Position numbers and translations under genes: made by a program. Below are positions 17,347-25,609 of a DNA stretch of 64,000 nt, piece after piece; positions within the stretch are counted from its first letter, which is position 1, and each line of letters opens with the position of its first letter. The stretch comes from Streptomyces sp. Ru62 (GTDB lineage Bacteria; Actinomycetota; Actinomycetes; Streptomycetales; Streptomycetaceae): assembly GCF_002920615.1 (NCBI RefSeq), contig NZ_PQSU01000011.1, positions 186,001 through 250,000 on the forward strand, written 5' to 3'. A model generated the notes under the pieces. It saw only the letters and a list, made by a program, of their open reading frames with translations, did no database searches and was not told the DNA's origin.

Positions 17347-19965
17347 ATGGACCCGATCGAGCCGATCGACCCGGTCAACCCGGGCTCCGAAGAACACGGC
17401 CAGGCGCACGGCCGCCGCCCGCCCCGGGACTCCCTCGGCTCCGACTTCGCCGCGGGCCCGGCCGTGCCCGCCCGCATGGCCCAGCTCGTCACCGGCGACC
17501 TGCAGCTCACGGTCAATCCGGTCGACGGCAGCGAGATAGAGCCCTGCCCGCCGGCCGAGCTCCCCGGCAGGCCCCGCAAGCGCACCGCCGCCGAGCGTGC
17601 CGGGACGGAACGCGCCGCCCTGCCGCCCGTGCCGCCCGGCCCCGCCCAGCCGGAGCTCTCCCTGCTGGAACGCCAGGACATACGCGAACGCCTGGTCCGT
17701 CTCCTGGCCCGGGGCCGCTCGGTCCGGCTCACCGGCCCGGCCGGCTCCGGCCGCACCGCCCTGCTCGACCTGGTCGCCGAGGACTGCCTGGACCTCGCCC
17801 CCGACGGCGTGGTCCGCCTCAGCGGCTTCCACCGCACGGCCGGCGACCTCCTGCACGACCTCTTCCACGCCGTCCACGACGCCCCCCGGTACCGCCCCGA
17901 CCGGGACGAACTCCTCGCCTGCGCCCAGGAGATCGGCGCGGTCGTCGTCCTGGACGACCTGGAGTTCGGCGGTGCCGCCCTGGACGAACTGCTCGACGCC
18001 ACCCCAGAGTGCGCGTTCCTGTTCGCCGCCACCCCCGACGTGCCCGCGCCCTCCGCCGGGTCCGAGGTCGAGGAGGTCTTCCTCGGCGGCCTCGACCGCG
18101 CCGCCGGCGTGGAGATCCTGGAGCGGACCGTCGGCCGGGTGCTCACCGAGGAGGAGGCCAACTGGGCCGGCGACCTCTGGTTCGAGTCCGAGGGGCTGCC
18201 GCTGCGGTTCGTCCAGGCCGGCGCCCTGCTCCGGCAGCGCGACCAACTGCGGGCCAGCACGGGCGCGGTCGACGAGTACGGCGTCTTCGAGGACGTGCGC
18301 CTGCCGGCCGACCCGCCCCTGGACCTGGAGGACGAGGTCCCGCTGCCCTCCCTCGGCGAGGCCGCGGCCCCCGCCCCGCTGCTCGCCTCCCGGCTCAGCG
18401 CCTCCGCCCGCGCCACCCTCCGCTTCGCCGTCGCCCTCGGCGGTGAGGTACCCCACCAGGCGCACCTGCCCGCGCTGGTCGGCGACACCCACGCGGACGC
18501 CGCCCTCGGCGAGCTGGCGAGCTGCGGCCTGGTCTCGCCGGTCGGCTCCCGCTACCGCCTCGCGGCCGGCGTGCAGACCCAGCTGGAGGCCGCCGGGTAC
18601 GCCGACGACGCCCCCGGCCACGCCGACACCGCGGCCCAGCACTACGCCTGGTGGGCCGGCCACCCCTCCGTCACCCCGGAGCGGGTGTGCGCGGAGGCCG
18701 ACGCGGTCCTCGCCGCGCTCGCCGCCGTCGTTCCGCGGGCGACGCCGCCCGTCGAGGGCGAGGAGAGCGGCGCGGTACGGCTGGCCCGCACGGCCGCGCC
18801 GGCCTTCGCCGCCGGGCTCCACTGGAGTGCCTGGGAGCGGGCCCTGCGGTCGGGCGCGGAAGCCTCCCGGCTGTCCGGCGAGGTGACCGAACAAGCCTAC
18901 TTCCACCACGAGTTGGGCATACTCGCGCTCTGCACCGGCCAACTCGACCGGGCCCGTGCCGAACTGGAGGCGTCGAGCGGGCTGCGCGGCGCCCTCGCCG
19001 ACAAGCGGGGCACGGTCGCCGGCCGCCGCGCCCTGGCCCTGCTCGCCGACCGCGCGGGCGAGGCGCCCGGGCTCCCGCCGGTGGCCGTGGGGGAGGAGCC
19101 GGCGGAGGTACGGCAGGAGGAGCGCGCGCCGGCGCCGTACGAGACCGCGGTCACCCAGCGGGTTCCCGCGCCCCTCCCGCGGGGCGGCATCCGGCGCCTG
19201 GCCCGGCGCAACCTGGTGGCGGCCGGCTCCGGCGCGCTGCTCGCCGCCGTGCTCGGTACGGTCGTCACGCTCGGCATGACCTCCCCCGACGACGCGGGCC
19301 GCAACCCGGCCGGCAAGGTCGACGCCAACCCGTCCGCCGGTCAGGACATCGACGACGGCGGCCCGGGCACGGGGCCGACGGACACCGGCGACACCGGTTC
19401 GGCCGGCAGCCGGCCCACGTCACCGGGGCCCGACGGCACGTACGGCACGGCGGACGACCCGGCACCGCCCGCCGCCCCGTCGCGCCCGTCGGAGAGCATC
19501 GAGCCCTCCGGCCCCCACTCCTCTTCCGGCTCACCGTCCAAGTCACCGAAGCCGGGAGGGTCGAGCGGCGGTACGACAGGGGGCACGACCGGCGGCTCGA
19601 CCGGTGGGACGACGGGCGGTACGACCGGCGGCTCCACGGGCGGCTCCACAGGCGGTTCGACGACCGGCGGTTCGACGACCGGCGGCTCGACGAGCGGCGG
19701 GACGGGCGGTACGACGACCGGCGGTACGACCACGGGTGGGAGCGGAACCGGCGGCTCGACCGGCACGACGGGCGACACCACCGGGAGCACCGGCGGTACG
19801 GACGGCACGACGAGCGGCGGCTCGACGGGTGGCGGCACCGGGGGCACCACGGGCGGCGACACCGGCGGCACGACGACAGGCGGCACGGACGGCTCCGCCG
19901 GGGGGACGTCGAGCAGCGCATCGGCATCGGAAACGGCCCCGGGGACGACCGGCACGCTGATGTGA
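17347..19965 (+). CDS. Large membrane-anchored P-loop protein with Gly/Thr/Ser-rich tail
   Basis: The 872-residue protein has an acidic N-terminus (MDPIEPIDPVNPG). An AAA/STAND-like ATPase region from about residue 110 follows, with a P-loop GPAGSGRT at 130-137 in which Arg136 replaces the usual Walker A lysine, and a Walker B-like stretch AVVVLDDLEF near 198-207. After a helical region with TPR-like character (about 480-590) comes one membrane helix near 620-645 (AAGSGALLAAVLGTVVTLGM). The outer part is a Pro/Asp/Ser linker and a tail of GGTTGGS-type repeats. The layout suggests a cytoplasmic signalling NTPase tied to the wall. Function is unknown. The ATG at 17347 is chosen since GGGGGG lies upstream. 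Confidence 0.8.
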   Translation: MDPIEPIDPVNPGSEEHGQAHGRRPPRDSLGSDFAAGPAVPARMAQLVTGDLQLTVNPVDGSEIEPCPPAELPGRPRKRTAAERAGTERAALPPVPPGPAQPELSLLERQDIRERLVRLLARGRSVRLTGPAGSGRTALLDLVAEDCLDLAPDGVVRLSGFHRTAGDLLHDLFHAVHDAPRYRPDRDELLACAQEIGAVVVLDDLEFGGAALDELLDATPECAFLFAATPDVPAPSAGSEVEEVFLGGLDRAAGVEILERTVGRVLTEEEANWAGDLWFESEGLPLRFVQAGALLRQRDQLRASTGAVDEYGVFEDVRLPADPPLDLEDEVPLPSLGEAAAPAPLLASRLSASARATLRFAVALGGEVPHQAHLPALVGDTHADAALGELASCGLVSPVGSRYRLAAGVQTQLEAAGYADDAPGHADTAAQHYAWWAGHPSVTPERVCAEADAVLAALAAVVPRATPPVEGEESGAVRLARTAAPAFAAGLHWSAWERALRSGAEASRLSGEVTEQAYFHHELGILALCTGQLDRARAELEASSGLRGALADKRGTVAGRRALALLADRAGEAPGLPPVAVGEEPAEVRQEERAPAPYETAVTQRVPAPLPRGGIRRLARRNLVAAGSGALLAAVLGTVVTLGMTSPDDAGRNPAGKVDANPSAGQDIDDGGPGTGPTDTGDTGSAGSRPTSPGPDGTYGTADDPAPPAAPSRPSESIEPSGPHSSSGSPSKSPKPGGSSGGTTGGTTGGSTGGTTGGTTGGSTGGSTGGSTTGGSTTGGSTSGGTGGTTTGGTTTGGSGTGGSTGTTGDTTGSTGGTDGTTSGGSTGGGTGGTTGGDTGGTTTGGTDGSAGGTSSSASASETAPGTTGTLM
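19558..19900 (+). repeat. Gly-Gly-Thr/Ser coding repeats
   Basis: About 340 nt encode an irregular series of GGT, GGS and TTGG units (for example GGTTGGSTGGTTGG), forming the C-terminal extracellular tail of the P-loop protein. The DNA repeat is built on GGCGG(T/C)(T/A)CGACS units and is prone to length change. On the opposite strand it happens to give long PPV runs, which are an artefact. Confidence 0.85.
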
Positions 19966-20113
19966 CCGGCGGTGCCCGACGCTCTCAGGCCGGTTCGGCA
20001 CCGCCGGTCCCCGCCGCGGTGGGCGAGCGCCGTCGCGGCGGGAAAGCGGGCGGCGGAGAGGGAGCGGGCGGCAGGCAGGAAGGACGGTGGAGCGGGACGA
20101 GCGGAGCGCGCCG

Positions 20114-20785
20114 CTAGAACAGACGGAGCTTGTCGTCCTCGATGCCGCGCAGGGCGTCGTAGTCCAGGATGTGGCAGTTGATGCCGCGGTCGGTGGCGAG
20201 GACGCGGGCCTGGGGCTTGATCTCCTGGGCGGCGAAGATGCCGCGGACCGGGGCCAGGTGCGGGTCGCGGTTCAACAGGTCGAGGTAGCGCGTCAGTTGC
20301 TCCACACCGTCGATCTCGCCCCGCCGCTTGATCTCGACCGCCACCGTCTGGCCGTCCGCGTCCCGGCACAGGATGTCCACGGGGCCGATCGCCGTCATGT
20401 ACTCGCGGCGGATGAGGGTGTACCCGTCGCCCAGCGTCTCGATGCGGTCGGCGAGCAGTTCCTGGAGGTGCGCTTCCACGCCGTCCTTGATCAGACCCGG
20501 GTCCACACCCAGTTCGTGCGAGGAGTCGTGGAGGATCTCCTCCATCGTGATGATCAGTTTTTCGCCCGCCTTGTTGACGACGGTCCACACGCCCTCGTCC
20601 TCGCCCGTGCCCTCCTTCAGCGTGCAGGGCGGCGACATCCAGTTGAGCGGCTTGTAGGCCCGGTCGTCGGCGTGGATGGAGACGCTGCCGTCCGCCTTGA
20701 CCAGGATCAGTCGCGGGGCCGAGGGCAGATGGGCGGTGAGCCGGCCGGCGTAGTCGACCGAGCAGCGGGCAATGACGAGACGCAT
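20114..20785 (-). CDS. nucS: Mismatch-specific endonuclease NucS
   Basis: NucS cuts both strands at base mismatches and replaces MutS/MutL repair in actinobacteria. The 223-residue protein has the N-terminal dimerisation domain and the C-terminal PD-(D/E)xK nuclease core seen as GPVDILCRDADGQTVAVEIK. The extreme C-terminus DDKLRLF resembles a beta-clamp binding peptide, which in NucS couples it to replication. The start ATG at 20785 has no purine-rich ribosome site; a TAGCGT -10-like box ends 8 nt upstream, so a leaderless transcript is plausible. The gene is alone on the minus strand. Confidence 0.95.
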   Translation of the reverse strand: MRLVIARCSVDYAGRLTAHLPSAPRLILVKADGSVSIHADDRAYKPLNWMSPPCTLKEGTGEDEGVWTVVNKAGEKLIITMEEILHDSSHELGVDPGLIKDGVEAHLQELLADRIETLGDGYTLIRREYMTAIGPVDILCRDADGQTVAVEIKRRGEIDGVEQLTRYLDLLNRDPHLAPVRGIFAAQEIKPQARVLATDRGINCHILDYDALRGIEDDKLRLF

Positions 20786-21060
20786 GGTCGGCAACGCTAC
20801 TCGAAGCCCGCCGGTGCTCGCGATCCGTCCGCCCAGCTCCCAGTGGATCGCACCATTTGTCCCTTGAAACTCTTGTTCATCCCTGGCCGATTGTGGGCGT
20901 AACGGGATCGGTTCATATACGCATTCTGCTGGTGTGGTCACCGACCGTTGCCTACCGTAGGTACGGGAGGTTGCGGCCCCTGTACCGAGCGTGTTCGAAA
21001 TCGCGAACTCCCTTATCTGTCCGGCAACCCCTGCTCTTCGGGGGTGCGAGAGGAGAACCC

Positions 21061-21453
21061 ATGTCGCTCGACGTCTCACCGGCCCTACTCGAACAGGCCG
21101 AGCGAGGCGAGGTCGACGAAGCAGCATTCGTCGACTGCGTCCGGACCTCCCTGCCCTACGCATGGGAGATGATCAGCTCCCTGGTGGCCCAGCTGAAGGT
21201 GGACGGCGGACCCTTCGCCGACAACCAGACGCCCCCGCCGGACGAGCAGGCGCGCGGTCAGCTGCTGCGTGCGCTCGCGAGTGACGCGATACGCGGCGCG
21301 TTGCAGCGGCACTTCGGTGTGCGGCTGGCCTTCCAGAACTGCCACCGCGTGGCGGTGTTCCCGCTGGACGCCTCGGTGGACGACACGTTGGCCCGCTTCA
21401 CGTCGGTGCGCAGCCAGTTGCTGAACCAGTCGCCGGAGCTCCGGGACTGCTGA
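21061..21453 (+). CDS. SCO5389-family conserved protein
   Basis: The 130-residue acidic protein (MSLDVSPALLEQAERGEVDEAAF) belongs to a small Streptomyces family of unknown function always found near nucS. It has no membrane segment, no signal peptide and no metal motif that I can see. GAGAGGAGAACCC gives a strong ribosome site. The 275-nt gap before it, divergent from nucS, holds AT-rich promoter-like DNA and two small inverted repeats (CCTAC-C-GTAGG near 20953 and GTTCG-N6-CGAAC at 20993-21008). Confidence 0.8.
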   Translation: MSLDVSPALLEQAERGEVDEAAFVDCVRTSLPYAWEMISSLVAQLKVDGGPFADNQTPPPDEQARGQLLRALASDAIRGALQRHFGVRLAFQNCHRVAVFPLDASVDDTLARFTSVRSQLLNQSPELRDC

Positions 21454-21489
21454 CGCGCGGTTCCGGCACGGCCGAGACGGACAGCCGCC

Positions 21490-21543
21490 GGCTTGCCGCT
21501 CCACCCGCCGGGGGAGGTGCATTGAGGACCGGGGCGGCAAGCC
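21490..21543. terminator. Bidirectional terminator-like hairpin
   Basis: GGCTTGCCGC (21490-21499) is the exact complement of GCGGCAAGCC (21534-21543). The 34-nt interval is itself GC-rich and partly self-complementary. The element lies between two convergent genes, where a two-way terminator is expected. Confidence 0.65.
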
Positions 21544-21572
21544 CCCCAGGTGGCTTGCGCGTGGGAGGCCGG

Positions 21573-22601
21573 TCAGCGCAGCTGGGGCAGCACCTCGGCG
21601 CCCAGGCGCCGTAGGTTCTCCTCCGTGGCCGCGAGGTCGCCCGAGCCCTCCACCAGGAGGGCGAAGCGGGAGATGCCGGTGCGCTCGGAGGTCGCCGCGA
21701 GCCGGTCGGCGGCGAGCCGCGGGGTGCCCACCGGGTGCAGTCCGCAGAGCAGTTCGGTGTAGGCGTACGGGTCGCGCATCGCGCGCGCCCGTCCGTCCAC
21801 CGTCACATGGGCGTCCAGGCCCTGCCGCAGCCAGCCGGGCATCGCCTTCAGCAGCGTCTCCACCGCGTCCGTGCGCCGGTCGGCGAGCTGGCAGACCCCG
21901 GCGGAGACATGGGCGGCGCCCGCGATCTCCTCGGTCGGCCGGCCCGCCGCGCGGGCGCAGCGCCGCCACAGGGCGACCATCTCGGCCTTCTCCTCGTCCC
22001 CGACGTGCATGCCGAGCAGCATGGGCAGCCCGCGCTCCGCGGCCAGCCGTACGCTCGCCGGTGAGGTGCAGGCGAGGACGACCTCGGGGCCCGGCGTGTC
22101 CGTCAGGGCCTCCGACGGGCGGGGGACGACCGGCACCTCGCGGAAGGAGTACCGCTCCCCGGAGGCCGCCACGGACGGTTCGCTCAGCCAGCGCAGCAGC
22201 AGATCGAGCGACTCCGGGAACCCGTGTTCGTACGCCTGAAGTCCCGCGCCGAACACCTCCAGGTCCACCCAGGGGCCACCGCGCCCGACGCCCAGCGTGA
22301 ACCGCCCGCCACTGGTCAGGTGCAGCAGCGCGGCCTGCTCGCCGAGGGCGACCGGGTGGGCCGTGGGCAGTACGCTGACGGCCGTGCCGACCCGGACGCG
22401 GCGGGTGCGGCCGAGCAGCAGCGCGGCCAGGGTGACGGCGGACGGGCATGTGCCGTAGGGCACGAAGTGGTGCTCGGCGAGCCAGACCGCGTCCAGCCCG
22501 GACTGCTCGGCGACCTCCGCCGAGCGGACGGCCCGGTGCAGGGCCTCCCCGGGGCCCTGGCCCGGGAACTGGGCCGCCAGCACAAAACTTCCTACGTGCA
22601 T
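21573..22601 (-). CDS. LLM-class flavin-dependent oxidoreductase
   Basis: The 342-residue protein is a luciferase-like TIM barrel. Motifs include the N-terminal SAEVAEQSGLDAVWLAEHHF, the TRRVRVGTAVSVLPTAHPVALGEQAALLHLTSGGRFTLGVGRG strand pair, and a C-terminal NLRRLGAEVLPQLR. These enzymes use reduced FMN or F420; the cofactor cannot be fixed by eye. AGGAA precedes the ATG at 22601. It appears to be transcribed alone. The substrate is unknown; detoxification or secondary metabolite oxidation are common roles. Confidence 0.88.
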   Translation of the reverse strand: MHVGSFVLAAQFPGQGPGEALHRAVRSAEVAEQSGLDAVWLAEHHFVPYGTCPSAVTLAALLLGRTRRVRVGTAVSVLPTAHPVALGEQAALLHLTSGGRFTLGVGRGGPWVDLEVFGAGLQAYEHGFPESLDLLLRWLSEPSVAASGERYSFREVPVVPRPSEALTDTPGPEVVLACTSPASVRLAAERGLPMLLGMHVGDEEKAEMVALWRRCARAAGRPTEEIAGAAHVSAGVCQLADRRTDAVETLLKAMPGWLRQGLDAHVTVDGRARAMRDPYAYTELLCGLHPVGTPRLAADRLAATSERTGISRFALLVEGSGDLAATEENLRRLGAEVLPQLR

Positions 22602-22823
22602 CGCATTTCCTGCTTCCTTGGCTCCGACCCGGAGCTCCCCCACCCGGCATAACCGTCTGACACGTGCCCAGGACACGGCCTGGGCGAAGAGATTTGCGGA
22701 TTGTCTGCAGAATGGGTCGCGGGGGAGGGGGACTTGTACGGGTTGGTTCCCTACGCGTACCCGTCTCGATGGCGCGTAGGCTGGATGGAGCCGTGCTTCC
22801 TGTATAGCCCCGAGAGGTGTCCC

Positions 22824-23156
22824 GTGTCCCCGCGTCGCAACCGACCGAAGGCAGCCGGATCGTCGGGCCGGAGCGCCGAGGACGACCCCGCCGGCCGGTA
22901 CGGCGGCTGGCAGTCCACGGAGAGCTGGCAGGGCGAGGAGTGGAGCGTGCGCCATGTCGCCGGGGCCGGCGCGGGGGGCAAGACCTACCGCTGCCCGGGC
23001 TGCGACCAGCTCATCCCCTCCGGTGTCCCGCACGTGGTGGCCTGGCCGGAGTACGCGGGCGTCGACGACCGCCGGCACTGGCACAAGGCCTGCTGGAACG
23101 CGAAGGACCGCCGCACCACGCGGGTGCAGCGGTCCCGTAACGCGCCGAGGTTCTGA
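22824..23156 (+). CDS. Small Cys/His zinc-finger-like conserved protein
   Basis: The 110-residue protein starts at a GTG with GAGAGG upstream. The first 45 residues are polar and disordered (MSPRRNRPKAAGSSGRSAEDD). The conserved part has CPGCDQLIPSGVPHVV followed by DDRRHWHKACW, a C-x2-C ... H-x2-H/C arrangement suggestive of a treble-clef zinc site as in HNH-like or PARP-finger folds. Databases often label relatives ATP/GTP-binding, which the sequence does not support; I see no P-loop. Function unknown; nucleic acid binding is a reasonable guess. Confidence 0.78.
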   Translation: MSPRRNRPKAAGSSGRSAEDDPAGRYGGWQSTESWQGEEWSVRHVAGAGAGGKTYRCPGCDQLIPSGVPHVVAWPEYAGVDDRRHWHKACWNAKDRRTTRVQRSRNAPRF

Positions 23157-23170
23157 GCCGTGCGGCTACC

Positions 23171-23218
23171 GTCCCGGCTCTTGCACGTCCCGGCCCTCAC
23201 ACGTCCCGGTTCTGGAGC
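23171..23218. repeat. Three copies of a 16-bp direct repeat at the end of a permease gene
   Basis: GTCCCGG begins at 23171, 23187 and 23203, a period of exactly 16 bp, with the intervening bases partly conserved (CTCTTGCAC, CCCTCACAC). The third copy lies inside the last codons of the ABC permease (ending NRDV), the others just past its stop. It looks like a short tandem duplication of the gene end. Confidence 0.6.
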
Positions 23219-24063
23219 AGCGCGTACGCGCCCGCGTACACCGCCGCCGTCAGGCCGATCATGATCCACAGCGGGTCCCAGCCGGACGGGCCGGACTCGG
23301 TCAGCGAGTTGGCGTAGAAGACGCTCAGCTGGTTCGGGATCGAGTACTCGAAGAGCCACTGGCGCAGCTTGTCCAGCGACTCCGTCACCATGAACAGCGC
23401 GAGCACCAGCGGTGCGAGCACCACGCCGATCATGATGGTGATGGCGCCCGCGGAGTGCCGGATGACCGAGCCGATGAGCAGCGAGAGCAGGCCGAGCAGC
23501 GCCATGTAGAGGCTGATGCCGACCGTGGCCTTGAACCAGTCACCGCCGGTCGGGGTGCGGGCGCCGGTGTTCCCCAGCAGGGACGCGTGGACCATGGCCA
23601 CGAAGCCGGAGGTGGCCAGGGTGACGACGAAGGCGAGCGCGAAGAACACGATCGACTTGGCGGCGAGCACGCGGGCCCGGCTGGGGCAGGCGGTCATCGT
23701 CGTCCGGATCATGCCGGTGCCGTACTCCGACGCCGTGGTCAGCACGCCGAGCGTGATGATGCAGATGCTGCCGAGGAGCAGGCCGAAGAAGCCGAACGAC
23801 AGCGGGTTCTCGCCGGACAGGCTGGTGGAGTCGGAGTTGGCCTCGACCAGCGCGCCGGTCAGCAGGCCGATGCCGACGACGAGCAGGACGAACACGCCGA
23901 TCGTCCACATCGTGGAGCGCACCGACCTGATCTTCGTCCACTCGGAGGCCAGCGCGTGCCCCAGGTGGGTGCGCACGACCGGGATGGGCGAGGTGTAGCC
24001 GGGGTACGGCCCGCCGGGCGCGGCGGCCGGAGCCTGCGGCATGGGGGGCTGGTGGGTGCTCAT
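23197..24063 (-). CDS. ABC-2 type transporter permease (module 2)
   Basis: The 288-residue permease has a Pro-rich cytoplasmic N-terminus, then HALASEWTKIRSVRSTMWT, the conserved entry to the first membrane helix in this family, and six membrane segments. Its start overlaps the stop of the ATPase gene by 4 nt, so the two form one exporter unit. It is clearly related to the permease at 25610-26383 (both start with SEWTKIRSV and share SEYGTGMIR/TEYSTGMIR). The substrate is unknown; such Streptomyces modules are usually annotated as drug exporters. Confidence 0.9.
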   Translation of the reverse strand: MSTHQPPMPQAPAAAPGGPYPGYTSPIPVVRTHLGHALASEWTKIRSVRSTMWTIGVFVLLVVGIGLLTGALVEANSDSTSLSGENPLSFGFFGLLLGSICIITLGVLTTASEYGTGMIRTTMTACPSRARVLAAKSIVFFALAFVVTLATSGFVAMVHASLLGNTGARTPTGGDWFKATVGISLYMALLGLLSLLIGSVIRHSAGAITIMIGVVLAPLVLALFMVTESLDKLRQWLFEYSIPNQLSVFYANSLTESGPSGWDPLWIMIGLTAAVYAGAYALLQNRDV

Positions 24064-25478
24064 CGGGCGTCCTCGGGCTGGGTCGGGTCGGCGGGGGCGG
24101 AGGCGGGAGCGGCGGCCGGGCTCGTGGCGGGGGCCGCGGGTGCCTGCTGCGGGGCGGGCGGGGCGGCGGGGGCCTGCGGGGCGGCGGCGCTCGCCGGGGC
24201 CGCCGGAGTGGCCTTGACCAAGGCGGGCGGCTGGTCCTGCGGCGCCGGACCGGCGGAGGAAGCCTGCGGTGCCTGCCCGGCCGGCTGGGCCGGTGCCGGC
24301 GGCTGCGCCTGGGGGCTCGGCTGCGCGTAGGGGTTGGCCGCCCCCGCCGCGCCACCGGGCGCCGCACCCGGTGCCGTGCCCGCAGCGCCGTACCCGGCCG
24401 AAGGTGCGCCGCCGTACGGGCCCGCGGGAGGCATCCCGAAGGGCTGGCCGCCCTGCTGGGGCGACGGCGGGGCGTACCAGCCGGGCTGGCCCTGGCCGGG
24501 CACCGGCATCGGCGGCTGGACGCCGGGCGGCAGCGGCTGCTGGAGACCCGCCTTCTGGTCGATGGTCGAGCGGTAGTCCACGGCGCCCTGCGTCATCCGC
24601 ATGTACGCCTCCTCCAGCGAGGCCTGGTGCGGGGACAGCTCCCACAGCCGGACGCCCGACTCGTGCGCGAGGTCGCTGATCCGGGGCAGCGGCAGTCCGG
24701 TGACCCGGAGCGCGCCGTCCTGCTCGGGGAGCACGTGCCCGCCCGCCTCCGTGAGCGCGGAGGTCAGCTTCTCGCGCAGCTGCGGCTCGGTGTCCGGCGT
24801 GCGCACGCGCGCGAAGTCGGCCGAGTTGGCCGAGATGAAGTCCCGCACGCTCATGTCGGCGAGGAGCTGTCCGCGCCCGATGACGATGAGGTGGTCGGCG
24901 GTCAGCGCCATCTCGCTCATCAGGTGGGAGGAGACGAAGACCGTACGGCCCTCGGCGGCGAGGGCCTTCATCAGGTTGCGGACCCAGAGGATGCCCTCGG
25001 GGTCGAGGCCGTTGACCGGCTCGTCGAAGAGCAGCACCTGCGGGTCGCCGAGCAGCGCGGCGGCGATGCCGAGGCGCTGGCCCATGCCGAGCGAGAAGCC
25101 CTTGGAGCGCTTTTTGGCCACGTCCTGGAGGCCGACCACGCCGAGCACCTCGTCCACGCGCCGGGCCGGGATGCCGGAGAGCTGGGCGAGGCTCAGCAGG
25201 TGGTTGCGCGCGCTCCGGCCGCCGTGCACGGCCTTGGCGTCGAGCAGCGCGCCGACCTGCCGGGGGGCGTTGGGCAGCTTGCGGTACGGGTGGCCGCCGA
25301 TGGTGACCGACCCGGATGTGGGGTTGTCCAGCCCGAGGATCATCCGCATCGTCGTGGACTTGCCCGAGCCGTTCGGCCCGAGGAAGCCGGTCACGGCTCC
25401 TGGCCGCACCTGGAAGGAAAGGTTGTACACGGCGGTCTTGTCGCCGTAGCGCTTGGTCAGGCCGACAGCCTCGATCAT
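24060..25478 (-). CDS. ABC transporter ATP-binding protein with long Pro/Ala/Gln tail (module 2)
   Basis: The 472-residue protein has a normal ABC domain in its first 220 residues: Walker A GPNGSGKS, the signature-region sequence SLGMGQRLGIAAALLGDP and Walker B VLLFDEPVNGLDPEG. A DUF4162-like domain follows to about residue 305. The last 165 residues are low-complexity Pro/Ala/Gly/Gln sequence, probably a disordered cytoplasmic tail, which module 1 lacks. I use the ATG at 25478 (MIEAVGLTKRYG); a GTG three codons earlier is possible. It pairs with the overlapping permease gene. Confidence 0.92.
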   Translation of the reverse strand: MIEAVGLTKRYGDKTAVYNLSFQVRPGAVTGFLGPNGSGKSTTMRMILGLDNPTSGSVTIGGHPYRKLPNAPRQVGALLDAKAVHGGRSARNHLLSLAQLSGIPARRVDEVLGVVGLQDVAKKRSKGFSLGMGQRLGIAAALLGDPQVLLFDEPVNGLDPEGILWVRNLMKALAAEGRTVFVSSHLMSEMALTADHLIVIGRGQLLADMSVRDFISANSADFARVRTPDTEPQLREKLTSALTEAGGHVLPEQDGALRVTGLPLPRISDLAHESGVRLWELSPHQASLEEAYMRMTQGAVDYRSTIDQKAGLQQPLPPGVQPPMPVPGQGQPGWYAPPSPQQGGQPFGMPPAGPYGGAPSAGYGAAGTAPGAAPGGAAGAANPYAQPSPQAQPPAPAQPAGQAPQASSAGPAPQDQPPALVKATPAAPASAAAPQAPAAPPAPQQAPAAPATSPAAAPASAPADPTQPEDAR

Positions 25479-25609
25479 GCTCCGCACCCATCGAAAGGTT
25501 CAGGACAGCGGGGCACACGCCCCCGTAAGGGTTAGGAGGATATCGAGGCGCTGACGGTTCCGCCCAAAAGAAAGTAAAGCCAGAGCACTACGGCACGTGA
25601 CGGCCGGGT

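Noticed and set aside
19341..20588. Minus-strand frame encoding a PPV-repeat, proline-rich protein
   Set aside because: It is the complement of the Gly/Thr/Ser tail of the plus-strand P-loop protein and runs out of frame into nucS; no start or ribosome site supports it.
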